This document shows positions 9,721 through 18,172 of a stretch of DNA of 64,000 bases, piece after piece. The stretch spans positions 1,984,001-2,048,000 of the forward strand of contig NZ_CP026304.1 in the NCBI RefSeq assembly GCF_003054555.1, read 5' to 3'. Position numbers and translations under genes: made by a program. The stretch is from Streptomyces lunaelactis (GTDB lineage Bacteria > Actinomycetota > Actinomycetes > Streptomycetales > Streptomycetaceae). Numbering within the stretch: the stretch's first letter is position 1; every line of letters begins with the position of its first letter. The notes beneath the pieces were generated by a model that saw only the letters and a list, made by a program, of their open reading frames with translations, did no database searches and was not told the origin of the DNA.

Positions 9721-9933
9721 GCGGTGATCCTGTCAGGCGGCTGCGGCGTGCCGCAGGGCGTCGAGTGACGGAGATCTCTTCAACCCGCACAAATGCCGCT
9801 TCCGGCGCCTCGCGGAACCCCCTCGGGCAACCCTGACGCAAGCCCGACACGGTCTGACGCACCGCTGTGGCCACTCCCCCTGAGGAGCGGGGTGATGGAT
9901 CCTCACTTAACGACACCGCAACGCCCGTCGTAG

Positions 9934-9965
9934 TTCATCTTCCGTTCATCCAGGTTAACTACGTT
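9934..9965 (+). promoter_or_regulatory. Candidate PHO box (PhoP direct repeats) upstream of the phosphate transporter
   Basis: Repeats GTTCATC at 9934 and GTTCATC at 9945 are exactly 11 bases apart, followed by GTTAACT at 9955. This matches the Streptomyces PHO-box layout of 11-base units with core GTTCACC. It lies about 40-70 bases before the transporter ATG. PhoP control of pit genes is established in S. coelicolor; the site here is inferred by eye. Confidence 0.5.
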
Positions 9966-10001
9966 CGCCGCGCCACTGACGTCAAACGATTGCCTGGGTA
10001 A

Positions 10002-11252
10002 ATGGAACACATCACCTTGCTCCTTGCGATTGTGATCGTGACAGCGCTCGTGTTCGATTTCACGAACGGATTCCATGACACCGCCAACGCGATGGCGACG
10101 ACCATCTCGACCGGCGCGCTCAAGCCCAAGACAGCGGTGGCCATGTCCGCCGCGCTCAACCTCGTCGGCGCGTTCCTGTCCGTGGAGGTCGCCAAGACGA
10201 TCTCCAGCGGCCTCGTGACCGAGGCGGGCATCACACCCGAAGTCATCTTCGCGGCGCTCGTCGGCGCCATCCTCTGGAACCTGATGACCTGGCTGATCGG
10301 CCTGCCGTCCAGTTCCTCGCACGCCCTGATGGGCGGTCTGATCGGCGCCACCATCGCCTCGGTCGGCGTCAGCGGTGTCAACGGCGGCACCGTCGTCACC
10401 AAGGTGCTGATCCCCGCGATCGCCGCCCCGCTGGTCGCCGGCATCGCGGCCTTCCTCGCCTCCCGGCTGACGTACAAGATCGGCAAGAACGCCGACGAGA
10501 AGGCCACCGCGAAGGGTTACCGCACCGGCCAGATCGCCTCGGCCGGCCTGGTCTCCCTGGCCCACGGCACCAACGACGCGCAGAAGACGATGGGCATCAT
10601 CACGCTGGCGCTCGTCGCCGGCGGTGTGCTCTCCCCCGGCTCCAACCCCCCGATGTGGGTCATCCTCTCCGCCGGTCTCGCGATCGCGATGGGCACCTAC
10701 CTCGGCGGCTGGCGCATCATCCGCACCATGGGCAAGGGCCTCACCGACCTCCAGCCGCAGCAGGGCTTCGCCGCCCAGACCAGCGCGGCCAGCGTCATCC
10801 TCGCCTCCTCCAACCTCGGCTTCTCGCTGTCGACCACGCACTCCTGCTCCGGCGCGGTGATGGGCGCCGGCCTCGGCCGCAAGGGCGGCGTGGTCCGCTG
10901 GTCCACCGCCACCCGGATGTTCGTCGCCTGGGGCCTGACCCTGCCCGCCGCCGGCCTGGTCGCCGCGGGCTCGGAGTTCGTGACCAAGCAGGGCGACTGG
11001 GGCGTCGCGGCCGTCGCGGTCTTCCTGATCGGCGCCTGCACCGCGATCTGGTTCGTCTCCCGCCGCCAGGTCGTCGACCACACCAACGTCAACGACGTGA
11101 GCGCCGACGCCGAGCCCGCGGGCGTCGTGACCGCGGCCATCGCGGCCGTCACCCCGCCGCCGGCCGGCACGCCCGCGAACGACGACCTCAAGACGACCAT
11201 CCCGGCTCCGGCCCCCGCCGGCTCCGAGCCGACGCAGCCGGCCACGGTGTAA
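10002..11252 (+). CDS. pitH: PiT family inorganic phosphate transporter (PitH2-like)
   Basis: 416 residues, a PHO4/PiT permease with two inverted signature repeats: VFDFTNGFHDTANAMATTIS near residue 20 and LVSLAHGTNDAQKTMGI near residue 185. About ten hydrophobic segments span residues 5-355. The last 60 residues are a soluble Ala/Pro/Thr-rich tail. PiT proteins import metal-phosphate complexes driven by protons, giving low-affinity phosphate and divalent-metal uptake. Gene position immediately before a small membrane protein and the cobalamin operon matches my recollection of pitH2 in S. coelicolor. Probably PhoP-regulated through 9934-9965. Confidence 0.95.
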   Translation: MEHITLLLAIVIVTALVFDFTNGFHDTANAMATTISTGALKPKTAVAMSAALNLVGAFLSVEVAKTISSGLVTEAGITPEVIFAALVGAILWNLMTWLIGLPSSSSHALMGGLIGATIASVGVSGVNGGTVVTKVLIPAIAAPLVAGIAAFLASRLTYKIGKNADEKATAKGYRTGQIASAGLVSLAHGTNDAQKTMGIITLALVAGGVLSPGSNPPMWVILSAGLAIAMGTYLGGWRIIRTMGKGLTDLQPQQGFAAQTSAASVILASSNLGFSLSTTHSCSGAVMGAGLGRKGGVVRWSTATRMFVAWGLTLPAAGLVAAGSEFVTKQGDWGVAAVAVFLIGACTAIWFVSRRQVVDHTNVNDVSADAEPAGVVTAAIAAVTPPPAGTPANDDLKTTIPAPAPAGSEPTQPATV

Positions 11253-11264
11253 GGACAGATCTGC

Positions 11265-11489
11265 ATGAACATCGACTGGGTAGCTCTCGGCTCCGTCTTC
11301 GGCGTGAGCCTCGTCGCCACCGTCGCCCTGGTGGGCCTGTTCACCCTCGGCGTGGTGGGCCTGACCAAGCAGGAGTCGGCGTCCGGACAGGGCGGCGGCA
11401 CCGCGGCAATGGCGCGCACCGGTGCGTACGCCTGCTTCGCGCTCTGCGCGGCGGCCGTGTCGTACGGGATCTATCTGATCGTCACCTGA
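11265..11489 (+). CDS. Small membrane protein following the phosphate transporter
   Basis: 74 residues from ATG 11265, 12 bases after the transporter stop, so co-transcribed. Two membrane helices are apparent: VALGSVFGVSLVATVALVGLFTLGVVGL (about 6-33) and AYACFALCAAAVSYGIYLIV (about 54-73), separated by a Gln/Gly/Ser-rich loop. It has no catalytic motif. Its conserved position behind the PiT gene suggests an accessory or regulatory subunit; this is inference. Confidence 0.85.
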   Translation: MNIDWVALGSVFGVSLVATVALVGLFTLGVVGLTKQESASGQGGGTAAMARTGAYACFALCAAAVSYGIYLIVT

Positions 11490-11519
11490 CGGCACAGCCG
11501 CAACGGCACAGCTTCACCG

Positions 11520-11560
11520 GCCGGGCCGGACACACCCTCGGGTGCGTCCGGCCCGGCTTT
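11520..11560 (+). terminator. Strong terminator of the phosphate transporter operon
   Basis: A 17-bp arm (11520-11536, GCCGGGCCGGAC then ACACC) pairs with 11541-11557 apart from one mismatch, around a CTCG loop. The stem ends in CCCGGC followed by TTT. It separates the phosphate operon from the cobalamin riboswitch leader. Confidence 0.8.
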
Positions 11561-11639
11561 CCGCTGCCCTGGGCGCGGCGCCCGGCCGACTGCCCGGTGT
11601 GGGGCTCGGCACACTGTCCCACCGCAGGTCAAGGGCGAG

Positions 11640-11765
11640 TTGACGGGCGTTCGCGAGCGTGGTGGACTGCCGAGGCCATTACGGCGGCAGAAGAGGAAGC
11701 CGGTGCGAATCCGGCGCGGTCCCGCCACTGTCACCGGGGAGCACATCCCCGGAAGCCAGGAACTC
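11640..11765 (+). promoter_or_regulatory. Cobalamin (AdoCbl) riboswitch
   Basis: The leader contains the conserved B12-box series in order: GGAAGCCGGTGCGAATCCGG at about 11695-11713, GCGGTCCCGCCACTGT at about 11716-11731, ACCGGGGAG, and the closing GGAAGCCAGGA at about 11751-11761. These are hallmark elements of the cobalamin riboswitch core and kissing loop. It sits upstream of the whole cobD-cobC operon, so vitamin B12 should repress its expression, probably by transcription or translation control at the cobD start. Exact outer boundaries are approximate. Confidence 0.93.
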
Positions 11766-11821
11766 TCACCGCCGATCACGTCGAACCAGGGCGCGGACAC
11801 CCTGAGTGAGGACATATCGCC

Positions 11822-11899
11822 ATGCCCGGCTGCCGTTCCGTTCCCGCTGTCAGTACGAAGGTCGATCCCAGGGTCACTCGAGGCGTAACGGCGGCCTGA
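11822..11899 (+). CDS. Possible 25-codon upstream ORF between riboswitch and cobD
   Basis: ATG 11822 opens a 25-codon frame (begins MPGCRSVPAVSTKVDPRV) that stops at 11897-11899, four bases before the cobD ATG. A plausible GAGGA site lies 9 bases upstream of its start. The spacing would couple its termination to cobD initiation. Nothing proves it is translated; it may simply be a chance frame in the riboswitch expression platform. Confidence 0.35.
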   Translation: MPGCRSVPAVSTKVDPRVTRGVTAA

Positions 11900-11903
11900 A
11901 CCC

Positions 11904-12869
11904 ATGCGTGTCGACCGTGAGTTCGTGTACGGCGCCATCGCCGGTCTGGCCGGTGACCTGCTGCTCGGCGATCCTCGCCGGGGGCATCCGGTCGCCGCGT
12001 TCGGGCGGGCCGCAGGCGCTGTCGAGCAGGTGCTGTGGCGTGATCACCGCGGCTGGGGCGCCCTGCACACCGCCCTGTGCGCCGGAGGTGCCGCCGCCGG
12101 TGCCGCGCTTGTTTCGCGCGGTGCGCGGGGCCGCGGCGCCGCATCCGTCGCGCTGACCGCCGCCGCCACCTGGGCCGTTGTCGGGGGTACGTCGCTGGGC
12201 CGCGAGGCGCGGGCCATCGGTGGCGCGCTCGCGGCCGGGGATCTGGAGGTGGCGCGGGAGCGGCTGCCGCATCTGTGCGGGCGCGATCCGCAGTACCTGG
12301 ACGAGCGGCAGATCGCGCGCGCCGTCGTGGAGTCCGTCGCCGAGAACACCTCCGACGCGGTCGTGGGCGCGCTCGTGTGGGGTGCGCTCGCGGGTGTGCC
12401 GGGTCTGGTGGGCTTCCGGGCGGTCAACACGCTGGACGCGATGGTCGGGCACAAGTCGCCCCGGTACCGGCGGTTCGGCTGGGCGTCGGCACGCCTCGAC
12501 GATGTGGCCGGCTGGCCGGGGGCCCGGCTCACCGCCGGTCTTGCGGTGCTCGCGGGCGGGGACGCGCCCGGGGCCGTACGGGCGTGGCGGGCCGATGCGA
12601 GGAAGCACCCGAGCCCGAACGCGGGGCCGGTGGAGGCCGCGTTCGCGGGGGCGCTCGGCGTACGGCTCGGCGGGACCCTCTCGTACGGCGGCCGGGTCGA
12701 GCACCGGCCCGTGCTCAACGGCTCGGGCCGCACCGTGGAGTTCGGTGACATCGAACGCGCCGTGCGGCTCTCCCGCCGCGTCGGCTGGCTGACTCTGGCG
12801 GCCTGCGCGGCGGGCCGCCTGGCGGGTCACGCGCTGCGCGCGCGGCGCGCGGGAAAGGGGCGGGGATGA
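11904..12869 (+). CDS. cobD: Adenosylcobinamide-phosphate synthase CobD/CbiB
   Basis: 321 residues, first enzyme gene after the riboswitch. Family signature segments: AIAGLAGDLLLGDPRRGHPVAAFG at the N-terminus, EARAIGGALAAGDLEVARERLPHLCGRD, then VVESVAENTSDAVVGAL and TLDAMVGHKSPRYRRFGWASARLDD. CobD is an integral-membrane enzyme that attaches the aminopropanol arm (supplied via CobC) to adenosylcobyric acid. Several hydrophobic helices agree with membrane location. Its stop overlaps the start of cobQ by four bases. Confidence 0.96.
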   Translation: MRVDREFVYGAIAGLAGDLLLGDPRRGHPVAAFGRAAGAVEQVLWRDHRGWGALHTALCAGGAAAGAALVSRGARGRGAASVALTAAATWAVVGGTSLGREARAIGGALAAGDLEVARERLPHLCGRDPQYLDERQIARAVVESVAENTSDAVVGALVWGALAGVPGLVGFRAVNTLDAMVGHKSPRYRRFGWASARLDDVAGWPGARLTAGLAVLAGGDAPGAVRAWRADARKHPSPNAGPVEAAFAGALGVRLGGTLSYGGRVEHRPVLNGSGRTVEFGDIERAVRLSRRVGWLTLAACAAGRLAGHALRARRAGKGRG

Positions 12870-14407
12870 GCAGGCGCAGAGGCGGCGGGCTGCTGGTCGC
12901 GGGGACGACGTCCGACGCGGGCAAGAGCGTCGTCACGGCCGGGATCTGCCGATGGCTCGTACGGCAGGGAGTGAAGGTCGCGCCCTTCAAGGGACAGAAC
13001 ATGTCGCTCAATTCGTTCGTGACGCGCGAGGGCGCGGAGATCGGGCGGGCCCAGGCGATGCAGGCGCAGGCGGCGCGCGTGGAGCCCACAGCGCTGATGA
13101 ATCCCGTACTGCTCAAGCCGGGGAGCGACCGTTCGAGCCAGGTGGTCCTGATGGGCAAGCCGGTGGGCGAACTGAGCGCCCGCGGCTACCACGGGGGGCG
13201 GCAGGAGGCTCTCCTGGGCACCGTCGTGGAGTGCCTGGAGGAGCTGCGGGGCACGTATGAAGCCGTGATCTGTGAGGGGGCGGGCAGTCCGGCCGAGATC
13301 AATCTGCGGCGTACGGACATCGTGAACATGGGCATCGCGCGGGCGGCCCGGCTCCCGGTGCTCGTGGTCGGGGACATCGACCGCGGGGGCGTCTTCGCCT
13401 CGTTCTTCGGGACCACCGCGCTGCTCAGTGCCGAGGATCAGGCGCTGGTCGCCGGGTACATCGTCAACAAGTTCCGGGGCGATGTGTCGCTGCTCGAGCC
13501 CGGCATCGAGATGCTGCGGGGGCTGACCGGGCGGCACACGTACGGGATTCTGCCGTACGCCCACGGTCTCGGCATCGACGAGGAGGACGGGCTGCGGGTG
13601 TCCCTGCGCGGCGCGGTACGGGAGTCGGTGGTCGCCCCGCCCGTCGGCGAGGACATTCTGCGGGTCGCCGTCTGCGCCGTCCCGCTGATGTCCAACTTCA
13701 CGGACGTGGACGCCCTGGCCGCCGAACCGGGCGTCGTCGTGCGCTTCGTGGACCGGGCCGAGGAACTCGTCGACGCCGACCTGGTGATCGTGCCGGGGAC
13801 CCGGGGCACGGTCGGAGCCCTGGAGTGGCTGCGGGAGCGGGGGCTCGCGGAGGCGCTGAAGCGGCGGGCCGCCGAGGGCAGGCCCGTCCTGGGTATCTGC
13901 GGCGGCTTCCAGGTGCTCGGTGAGCACATCGAGGATGAGGTCGAGTCGCGGGCGGGGAGCGTCGAGGGCCTGGGGCTGCTGCCCGTACGCATCAGGTTCG
14001 CCGTCGGCAAGACCCTCGCCAGGCCCGTCGGCGAAGCCCTCGGCGAGCGCGTCGAGGGCTACGAGATCCATCACGGCGTCGCCGAAGTACTCGGCGGCGA
14101 CCCGTTCATCTCTGATGGCGATGGACACAGCCTGGACGGCTGCCGGGCCGGGGCCGTCTGGGGCACGCACTGGCACGGATCGCTGGAGAGCGACGGCTTC
14201 CGGCGCGCCTTCCTGCGCGAGGTCGCGCGCGCCGCGGGACGGCGCTTCGTGCCCGCGCCCGACACCAGTTTCGGAGCACTGCGCGAGGAGCAGCTGGACC
14301 GCCTCGGCGACCTCGTCGAAGAACACGCGGATACGGATGCGCTGCTGCGGCTCATCGAGTCGGGCGCACCGTCAGGACTTCCCTTCATCGCACCTGGAGC
14401 GCCATGA
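12866..14407 (+). CDS. cobQ: Cobyric acid synthase CobQ
   Basis: 513 residues. An N-terminal ATP-binding domain contains LLVAGTTSDAGKSVVTAGICRW (P-loop variant, about residues 10-31) and KVAPFKGQNMSLNSFVT. The C-terminal class I glutamine amidotransferase domain has the nucleophile elbow RPVLGICGGFQVLG (Cys near 346) and the catalytic His in WGTHWHGSLE near 436. It amidates side chains b, d, e and g of adenosylcobyrinate a,c-diamide using glutamine and ATP. ATGA overlap with cobD upstream and cobN downstream shows tight coupling. Confidence 0.97.
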   Translation: MSRRRGGGLLVAGTTSDAGKSVVTAGICRWLVRQGVKVAPFKGQNMSLNSFVTREGAEIGRAQAMQAQAARVEPTALMNPVLLKPGSDRSSQVVLMGKPVGELSARGYHGGRQEALLGTVVECLEELRGTYEAVICEGAGSPAEINLRRTDIVNMGIARAARLPVLVVGDIDRGGVFASFFGTTALLSAEDQALVAGYIVNKFRGDVSLLEPGIEMLRGLTGRHTYGILPYAHGLGIDEEDGLRVSLRGAVRESVVAPPVGEDILRVAVCAVPLMSNFTDVDALAAEPGVVVRFVDRAEELVDADLVIVPGTRGTVGALEWLRERGLAEALKRRAAEGRPVLGICGGFQVLGEHIEDEVESRAGSVEGLGLLPVRIRFAVGKTLARPVGEALGERVEGYEIHHGVAEVLGGDPFISDGDGHSLDGCRAGAVWGTHWHGSLESDGFRRAFLREVARAAGRRFVPAPDTSFGALREEQLDRLGDLVEEHADTDALLRLIESGAPSGLPFIAPGAP

Positions 14408-17400
14408 GCACCGAGAACACCGTGCTGTTGCTGTCCACCGCCGATACGGACCTGCTGGCGGCCCGGGCATCCGGCGCGCCCTACCGGATCGGCAACCCGA
14501 CCCGTATCGATGTGGCCGAGGAGCTGCCCGCGCTCGTCGCGGGCGCGTCCGTCGCGGTCGTACGGCTGCTCGGCGGCAAGCGGGCCTGGGAGGACGGGCT
14601 CGCCGCACTGAAGGCCGCCGGGATTCCGACGGTCCTGCTGGGCGGCGAGGCGGTGCCCGACGCGGAGTTGATGGCCGAGTCGTCCGTGCATGCGGGTGCT
14701 GTCGCGGAGGCTCTGCAGTATCTCGTCGAGGGTGGTCCGGGGAACCTCGTCGAGCTGGCCCGGTTCCTGACGGAGGACGTGCTGCTGAGCGGCCACGGTC
14801 GTGCCGGAGGCGCGCGGAACAGGCACAGTGCCGAGCCGCAGAAGATGCCCGAGTGGGGCGTCCACGGCGAGCGTGCGTACGTGGAGGGGCGGCCGAGCGT
14901 CGGCGTGCTCTTCTACCGGGCGCACCAGCTCTCCGGGAACACCGGCTTCGTGGACACCCTGTGCGACGCGATCGAGGCGCGGGGGGCCAACGCCCTTCCC
15001 GTGTACTGCGGTTCGCTCCGCGGCGCCGACGCGGAGCTGTACGAGACGCTGGGGCGGACCGACGTGCTGGTCGCCACGGTGCTCGCGGCCGGCGGCACCC
15101 GCGCCAGTGACGCCTCCGCCGGCGGGGACGACGAGGCCTGGGACATCGGCGCGCTCGCCGACCTCGATGTGCCGGTCCTCCAGGGGCTGTGCCTGACCTC
15201 GTCGCGGGCGACCTGGGAGGCGTCGGACGCGGCCCTGTCTCCCATGGACGCGGCGATGCAGGTGGCGATCCCCGAGTTCGACGGGCGGATCATCACGGTG
15301 CCGTTCTCCTTCAAGGAGCAGGGCCCCGACGGGGTACCGGTGTATGTCGCCGACCCCGAGCGGGCCGGTCGGGTCGCCGGGATCGCCGTCCGTCACGCCC
15401 GGTTGAAGCACAAGCCGAACGCCGAGAAGAAGCTCGCGATCGTCTTCACCGCCTATCCGACCAAGCACTCGCGGGTCGGCAACGCGGTCGGTCTCGACAC
15501 TCCCGCCTCCGCGGTTCGCGTACTGGACGCGCTGCGCGGCGCCGGTTACGCCGTGGACGGCTACCCGGACGACGGCGACGAGCTGATCCACCGGCTCATC
15601 AACGCCGGTGGCCACGATGTGGAGTGGCTGACCGAGGAGCAGCTGGCCGCCGCTCCCGCGCGGGTCCCGCTCGCCGACTACCGCGCCTGGTTCGAGAAGC
15701 TGGAGCCGGAACTGCGCGACGGGATGCTGGAGCACTGGGGCGAGCCGCCGGGTCGGCTGTATGTCGACGGCGACGACATCGTGCTGGCGTCCTTGCAGTT
15801 CGGGAACGTCGTCGTGATGATCCAGCCGCCGCGCGGCTTCGGTGAGAACCCGATCGCGATCTACCACGACCCCGACATGCCGCCCTCGCACCATTACGTG
15901 GCCGCGTACCGGTGGCTGGACAACACCTTCGGCGCGGACGCGATCGTGCACATGGGCAAGCACGGCACGATGGAGTGGCTGCCGGGCAAGGGCCTCGGCC
16001 TGTCGGCCGGCTGCGGTCCGGACGCCGTGCTCGGCGAACTGCCGCTGGTGTACCCGTTCATCGTCAACGACCCGGGCGAGGGCACCCAGGCGAAGCGGCG
16101 CGGTCACGCCACGGTCGTGGACCATCTGGTGCCGCCGATGGCCCGTGCCGACACCTACGGCGATCTGGCCAAGCTGGAGCAGCTGCTCGACGAGTACGCG
16201 CTCGTCAGCGATCTCGACCCGACGAAGGCGCCCGCTGTGCGCGCGCAGATCTGGACGCTGGTGAAGGCGGCCGAGCTGCACCACGATCTGCATGTCGACG
16301 AACAGCCGGACGACGGCGAGTTCGACTCGTTCGTCATGCACATCGACGGCTATCTCTGCGAGATCAAGGACGTCCAGATCAGGGACGGTCTGCACATCCT
16401 GGGCGGCGGTCCCGAGGCGGAGGCCCGGGTCAATCTCGTCCTGGCCGTGCTGCGCGCATCGCAGGTGTGGGGCGGCACGGCCAATGCGCTGCCGGGGCTC
16501 AGGGCCTGTCTCGCCGAGCACTTCGCTCTGGTGGAGAAGGACCTGCTGGGCGAGCCGGGCGCACCGGTGAAGGTGCCGGTGGAGCTCACGGAGCTGGTCG
16601 AGGGACCCGCGCGGACGGGCGCCGACGCGATCGATCTGCTGGAGCAGCTGTGCCGGCGGCTCGCGGAGGGCATGGAGGAGCGCGGCTGGGACCTCGCGGC
16701 CGTGGCCGGCCTGGTGCGCGATGTGCTGGGCACTCAACTCCCGGACGCGGTGGCCGTGTTGGGCTTCGCCTGCGAGGAGGTCGTGCCCCGGCTGGCCCGT
16801 ACGACGGACGAGATCGGCAACATCCTGCGGGCGCTGGACGGCGGCTACGTACCGGCCGGGCCTTCCGGGTCGCCGACGCGCGGCCTGGTGAATGTGCTGC
16901 CGACCGGCCGCAACTTCTACTCCGTCGACCCCAAGGCGATTCCCTCCCGGCTGTCGTGGGAGGTCGGCCAGGCGCTGGCCGACTCCCTGGTGGCCCGCTA
17001 CCTCACGGACACGGGCGAGTACCCGAAGTCGGTCGGCCTCACGGTGTGGGGCACGTCCGCGATGCGCACCCAGGGCGACGACATCGCCGAAATCCTGGCG
17101 CTGCTGGGGTGCCGGCCGGTGTGGGACGACGCCTCGCGCCGCGTGAGTGGCTTCGAGGTCGTGCCGGTGGCGGAGCTGGGACGGCCGCGCATCGATGTGA
17201 CGGTGCGTATCTCCGGCTTCTTCCGTGACGCCTTCCCGCATGTGGTCGGGCTGATCGACGACGCGGTACGGGCGGTGGCGGAGCTGGACGAGCCGGCCGA
17301 GTCCAACTACGTACGGGCGCACGCGGACGAGGACACGGCGGAGCACGGCGACCGGCGGCGGGCGACGGCCCGGATCTTCGGCTCGAAGCCGGGGGCGTAC

Positions 17401-18090
17401 GGGGCGGGGCTGCTGCCGCTGATCGACGCTCGGAACTGGCGCAGCGACGCGGATCTGGCCGAGGTGTACGCGGTGTGGGGCGGCTATGCGTACGGTCGCG
17501 GGCTGGAGGGGCGGGCGGCGCGCGGGGACATGGAGACGGCGTTCCGGCGGATCGCGGTCGCCGCGAAGAACGTCGACACGAGGGAGCACGACCTCGTCGA
17601 CGCGGACGACTACTTCCAGTACCACGGCGGGATGGTCGCCATGGTGCGGCATCTGACGGGTGAGTCGCCCGAGGCGTACGTGGGTGACTCGGCCACGCCG
17701 GACCAGGTGAGGACGCGGACGCTCGGGGAGGAGACGCACCGGGTGTTCCGGGCGCGGGTGGTCAATCCGCGCTGGATGGCGGCGATGCGGCGGCACGGGT
17801 ACAAGGGCGCGTTCGAGATGGCGGCGACCGTGGACTACCTGTTCGGGTACGACGCGACGACGGGGGTCGTCGACGACTGGATGTACGAGAAGCTCTCGGC
17901 GGAGTACGTCTTCGATCCGGAGAACCGGGAGTTCATGCAGAAGTCCAATCCCTGGGCGCTGCGGGGGGTTACGGAGCGTTTGCTGGAGGCGGCGGAGCGG
18001 GGGCTGTGGGCGGAGCCGGACGCGGAGACCCTGGAGCGGCTTCGGCAGACGTATCTCGAGCTCGAGGGCGACTTGGAGGGGGACGCGTGA
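14404..18090 (+). CDS. cobN: Cobaltochelatase subunit CobN
   Basis: 1228 residues, the expected size for the large subunit of aerobic-pathway cobaltochelatase. Recognisable CobN/BchH segments include VLFYRAHQLSGNTGFVD near 180, VFTAYPTKHSRVGNAVGLDTPAS near 355, HMGKHGTMEWLPGKGLGLS near 515 and LPTGRNFYSVDPKAIPS near 835. It binds hydrogenobyrinic a,c-diamide and cobalt, and works with an AAA/vWA partner, here the fused ChlI/ChlD protein that follows. Its presence indicates late cobalt insertion (oxygen-dependent route). Confidence 0.97.
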   Translation: MSTENTVLLLSTADTDLLAARASGAPYRIGNPTRIDVAEELPALVAGASVAVVRLLGGKRAWEDGLAALKAAGIPTVLLGGEAVPDAELMAESSVHAGAVAEALQYLVEGGPGNLVELARFLTEDVLLSGHGRAGGARNRHSAEPQKMPEWGVHGERAYVEGRPSVGVLFYRAHQLSGNTGFVDTLCDAIEARGANALPVYCGSLRGADAELYETLGRTDVLVATVLAAGGTRASDASAGGDDEAWDIGALADLDVPVLQGLCLTSSRATWEASDAALSPMDAAMQVAIPEFDGRIITVPFSFKEQGPDGVPVYVADPERAGRVAGIAVRHARLKHKPNAEKKLAIVFTAYPTKHSRVGNAVGLDTPASAVRVLDALRGAGYAVDGYPDDGDELIHRLINAGGHDVEWLTEEQLAAAPARVPLADYRAWFEKLEPELRDGMLEHWGEPPGRLYVDGDDIVLASLQFGNVVVMIQPPRGFGENPIAIYHDPDMPPSHHYVAAYRWLDNTFGADAIVHMGKHGTMEWLPGKGLGLSAGCGPDAVLGELPLVYPFIVNDPGEGTQAKRRGHATVVDHLVPPMARADTYGDLAKLEQLLDEYALVSDLDPTKAPAVRAQIWTLVKAAELHHDLHVDEQPDDGEFDSFVMHIDGYLCEIKDVQIRDGLHILGGGPEAEARVNLVLAVLRASQVWGGTANALPGLRACLAEHFALVEKDLLGEPGAPVKVPVELTELVEGPARTGADAIDLLEQLCRRLAEGMEERGWDLAAVAGLVRDVLGTQLPDAVAVLGFACEEVVPRLARTTDEIGNILRALDGGYVPAGPSGSPTRGLVNVLPTGRNFYSVDPKAIPSRLSWEVGQALADSLVARYLTDTGEYPKSVGLTVWGTSAMRTQGDDIAEILALLGCRPVWDDASRRVSGFEVVPVAELGRPRIDVTVRISGFFRDAFPHVVGLIDDAVRAVAELDEPAESNYVRAHADEDTAEHGDRRRATARIFGSKPGAYGAGLLPLIDARNWRSDADLAEVYAVWGGYAYGRGLEGRAARGDMETAFRRIAVAAKNVDTREHDLVDADDYFQYHGGMVAMVRHLTGESPEAYVGDSATPDQVRTRTLGEETHRVFRARVVNPRWMAAMRRHGYKGAFEMAATVDYLFGYDATTGVVDDWMYEKLSAEYVFDPENREFMQKSNPWALRGVTERLLEAAERGLWAEPDAETLERLRQTYLELEGDLEGDA

Positions 18091-18172
18091 GGGGTGCGCC
18101 TGCGGTGGGCCCACGCGGCGGAGCCGCATATCGGATGCAGCCACACCGCCCGAACACGATCGAGGAGTCCGC

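Noticed and set aside
9903..11495. A 530-codon open frame antisense to the phosphate transporter
   Set aside because: Low-complexity Gly/Asp/Arg composition without motifs; the plus-strand PiT gene is unambiguous.
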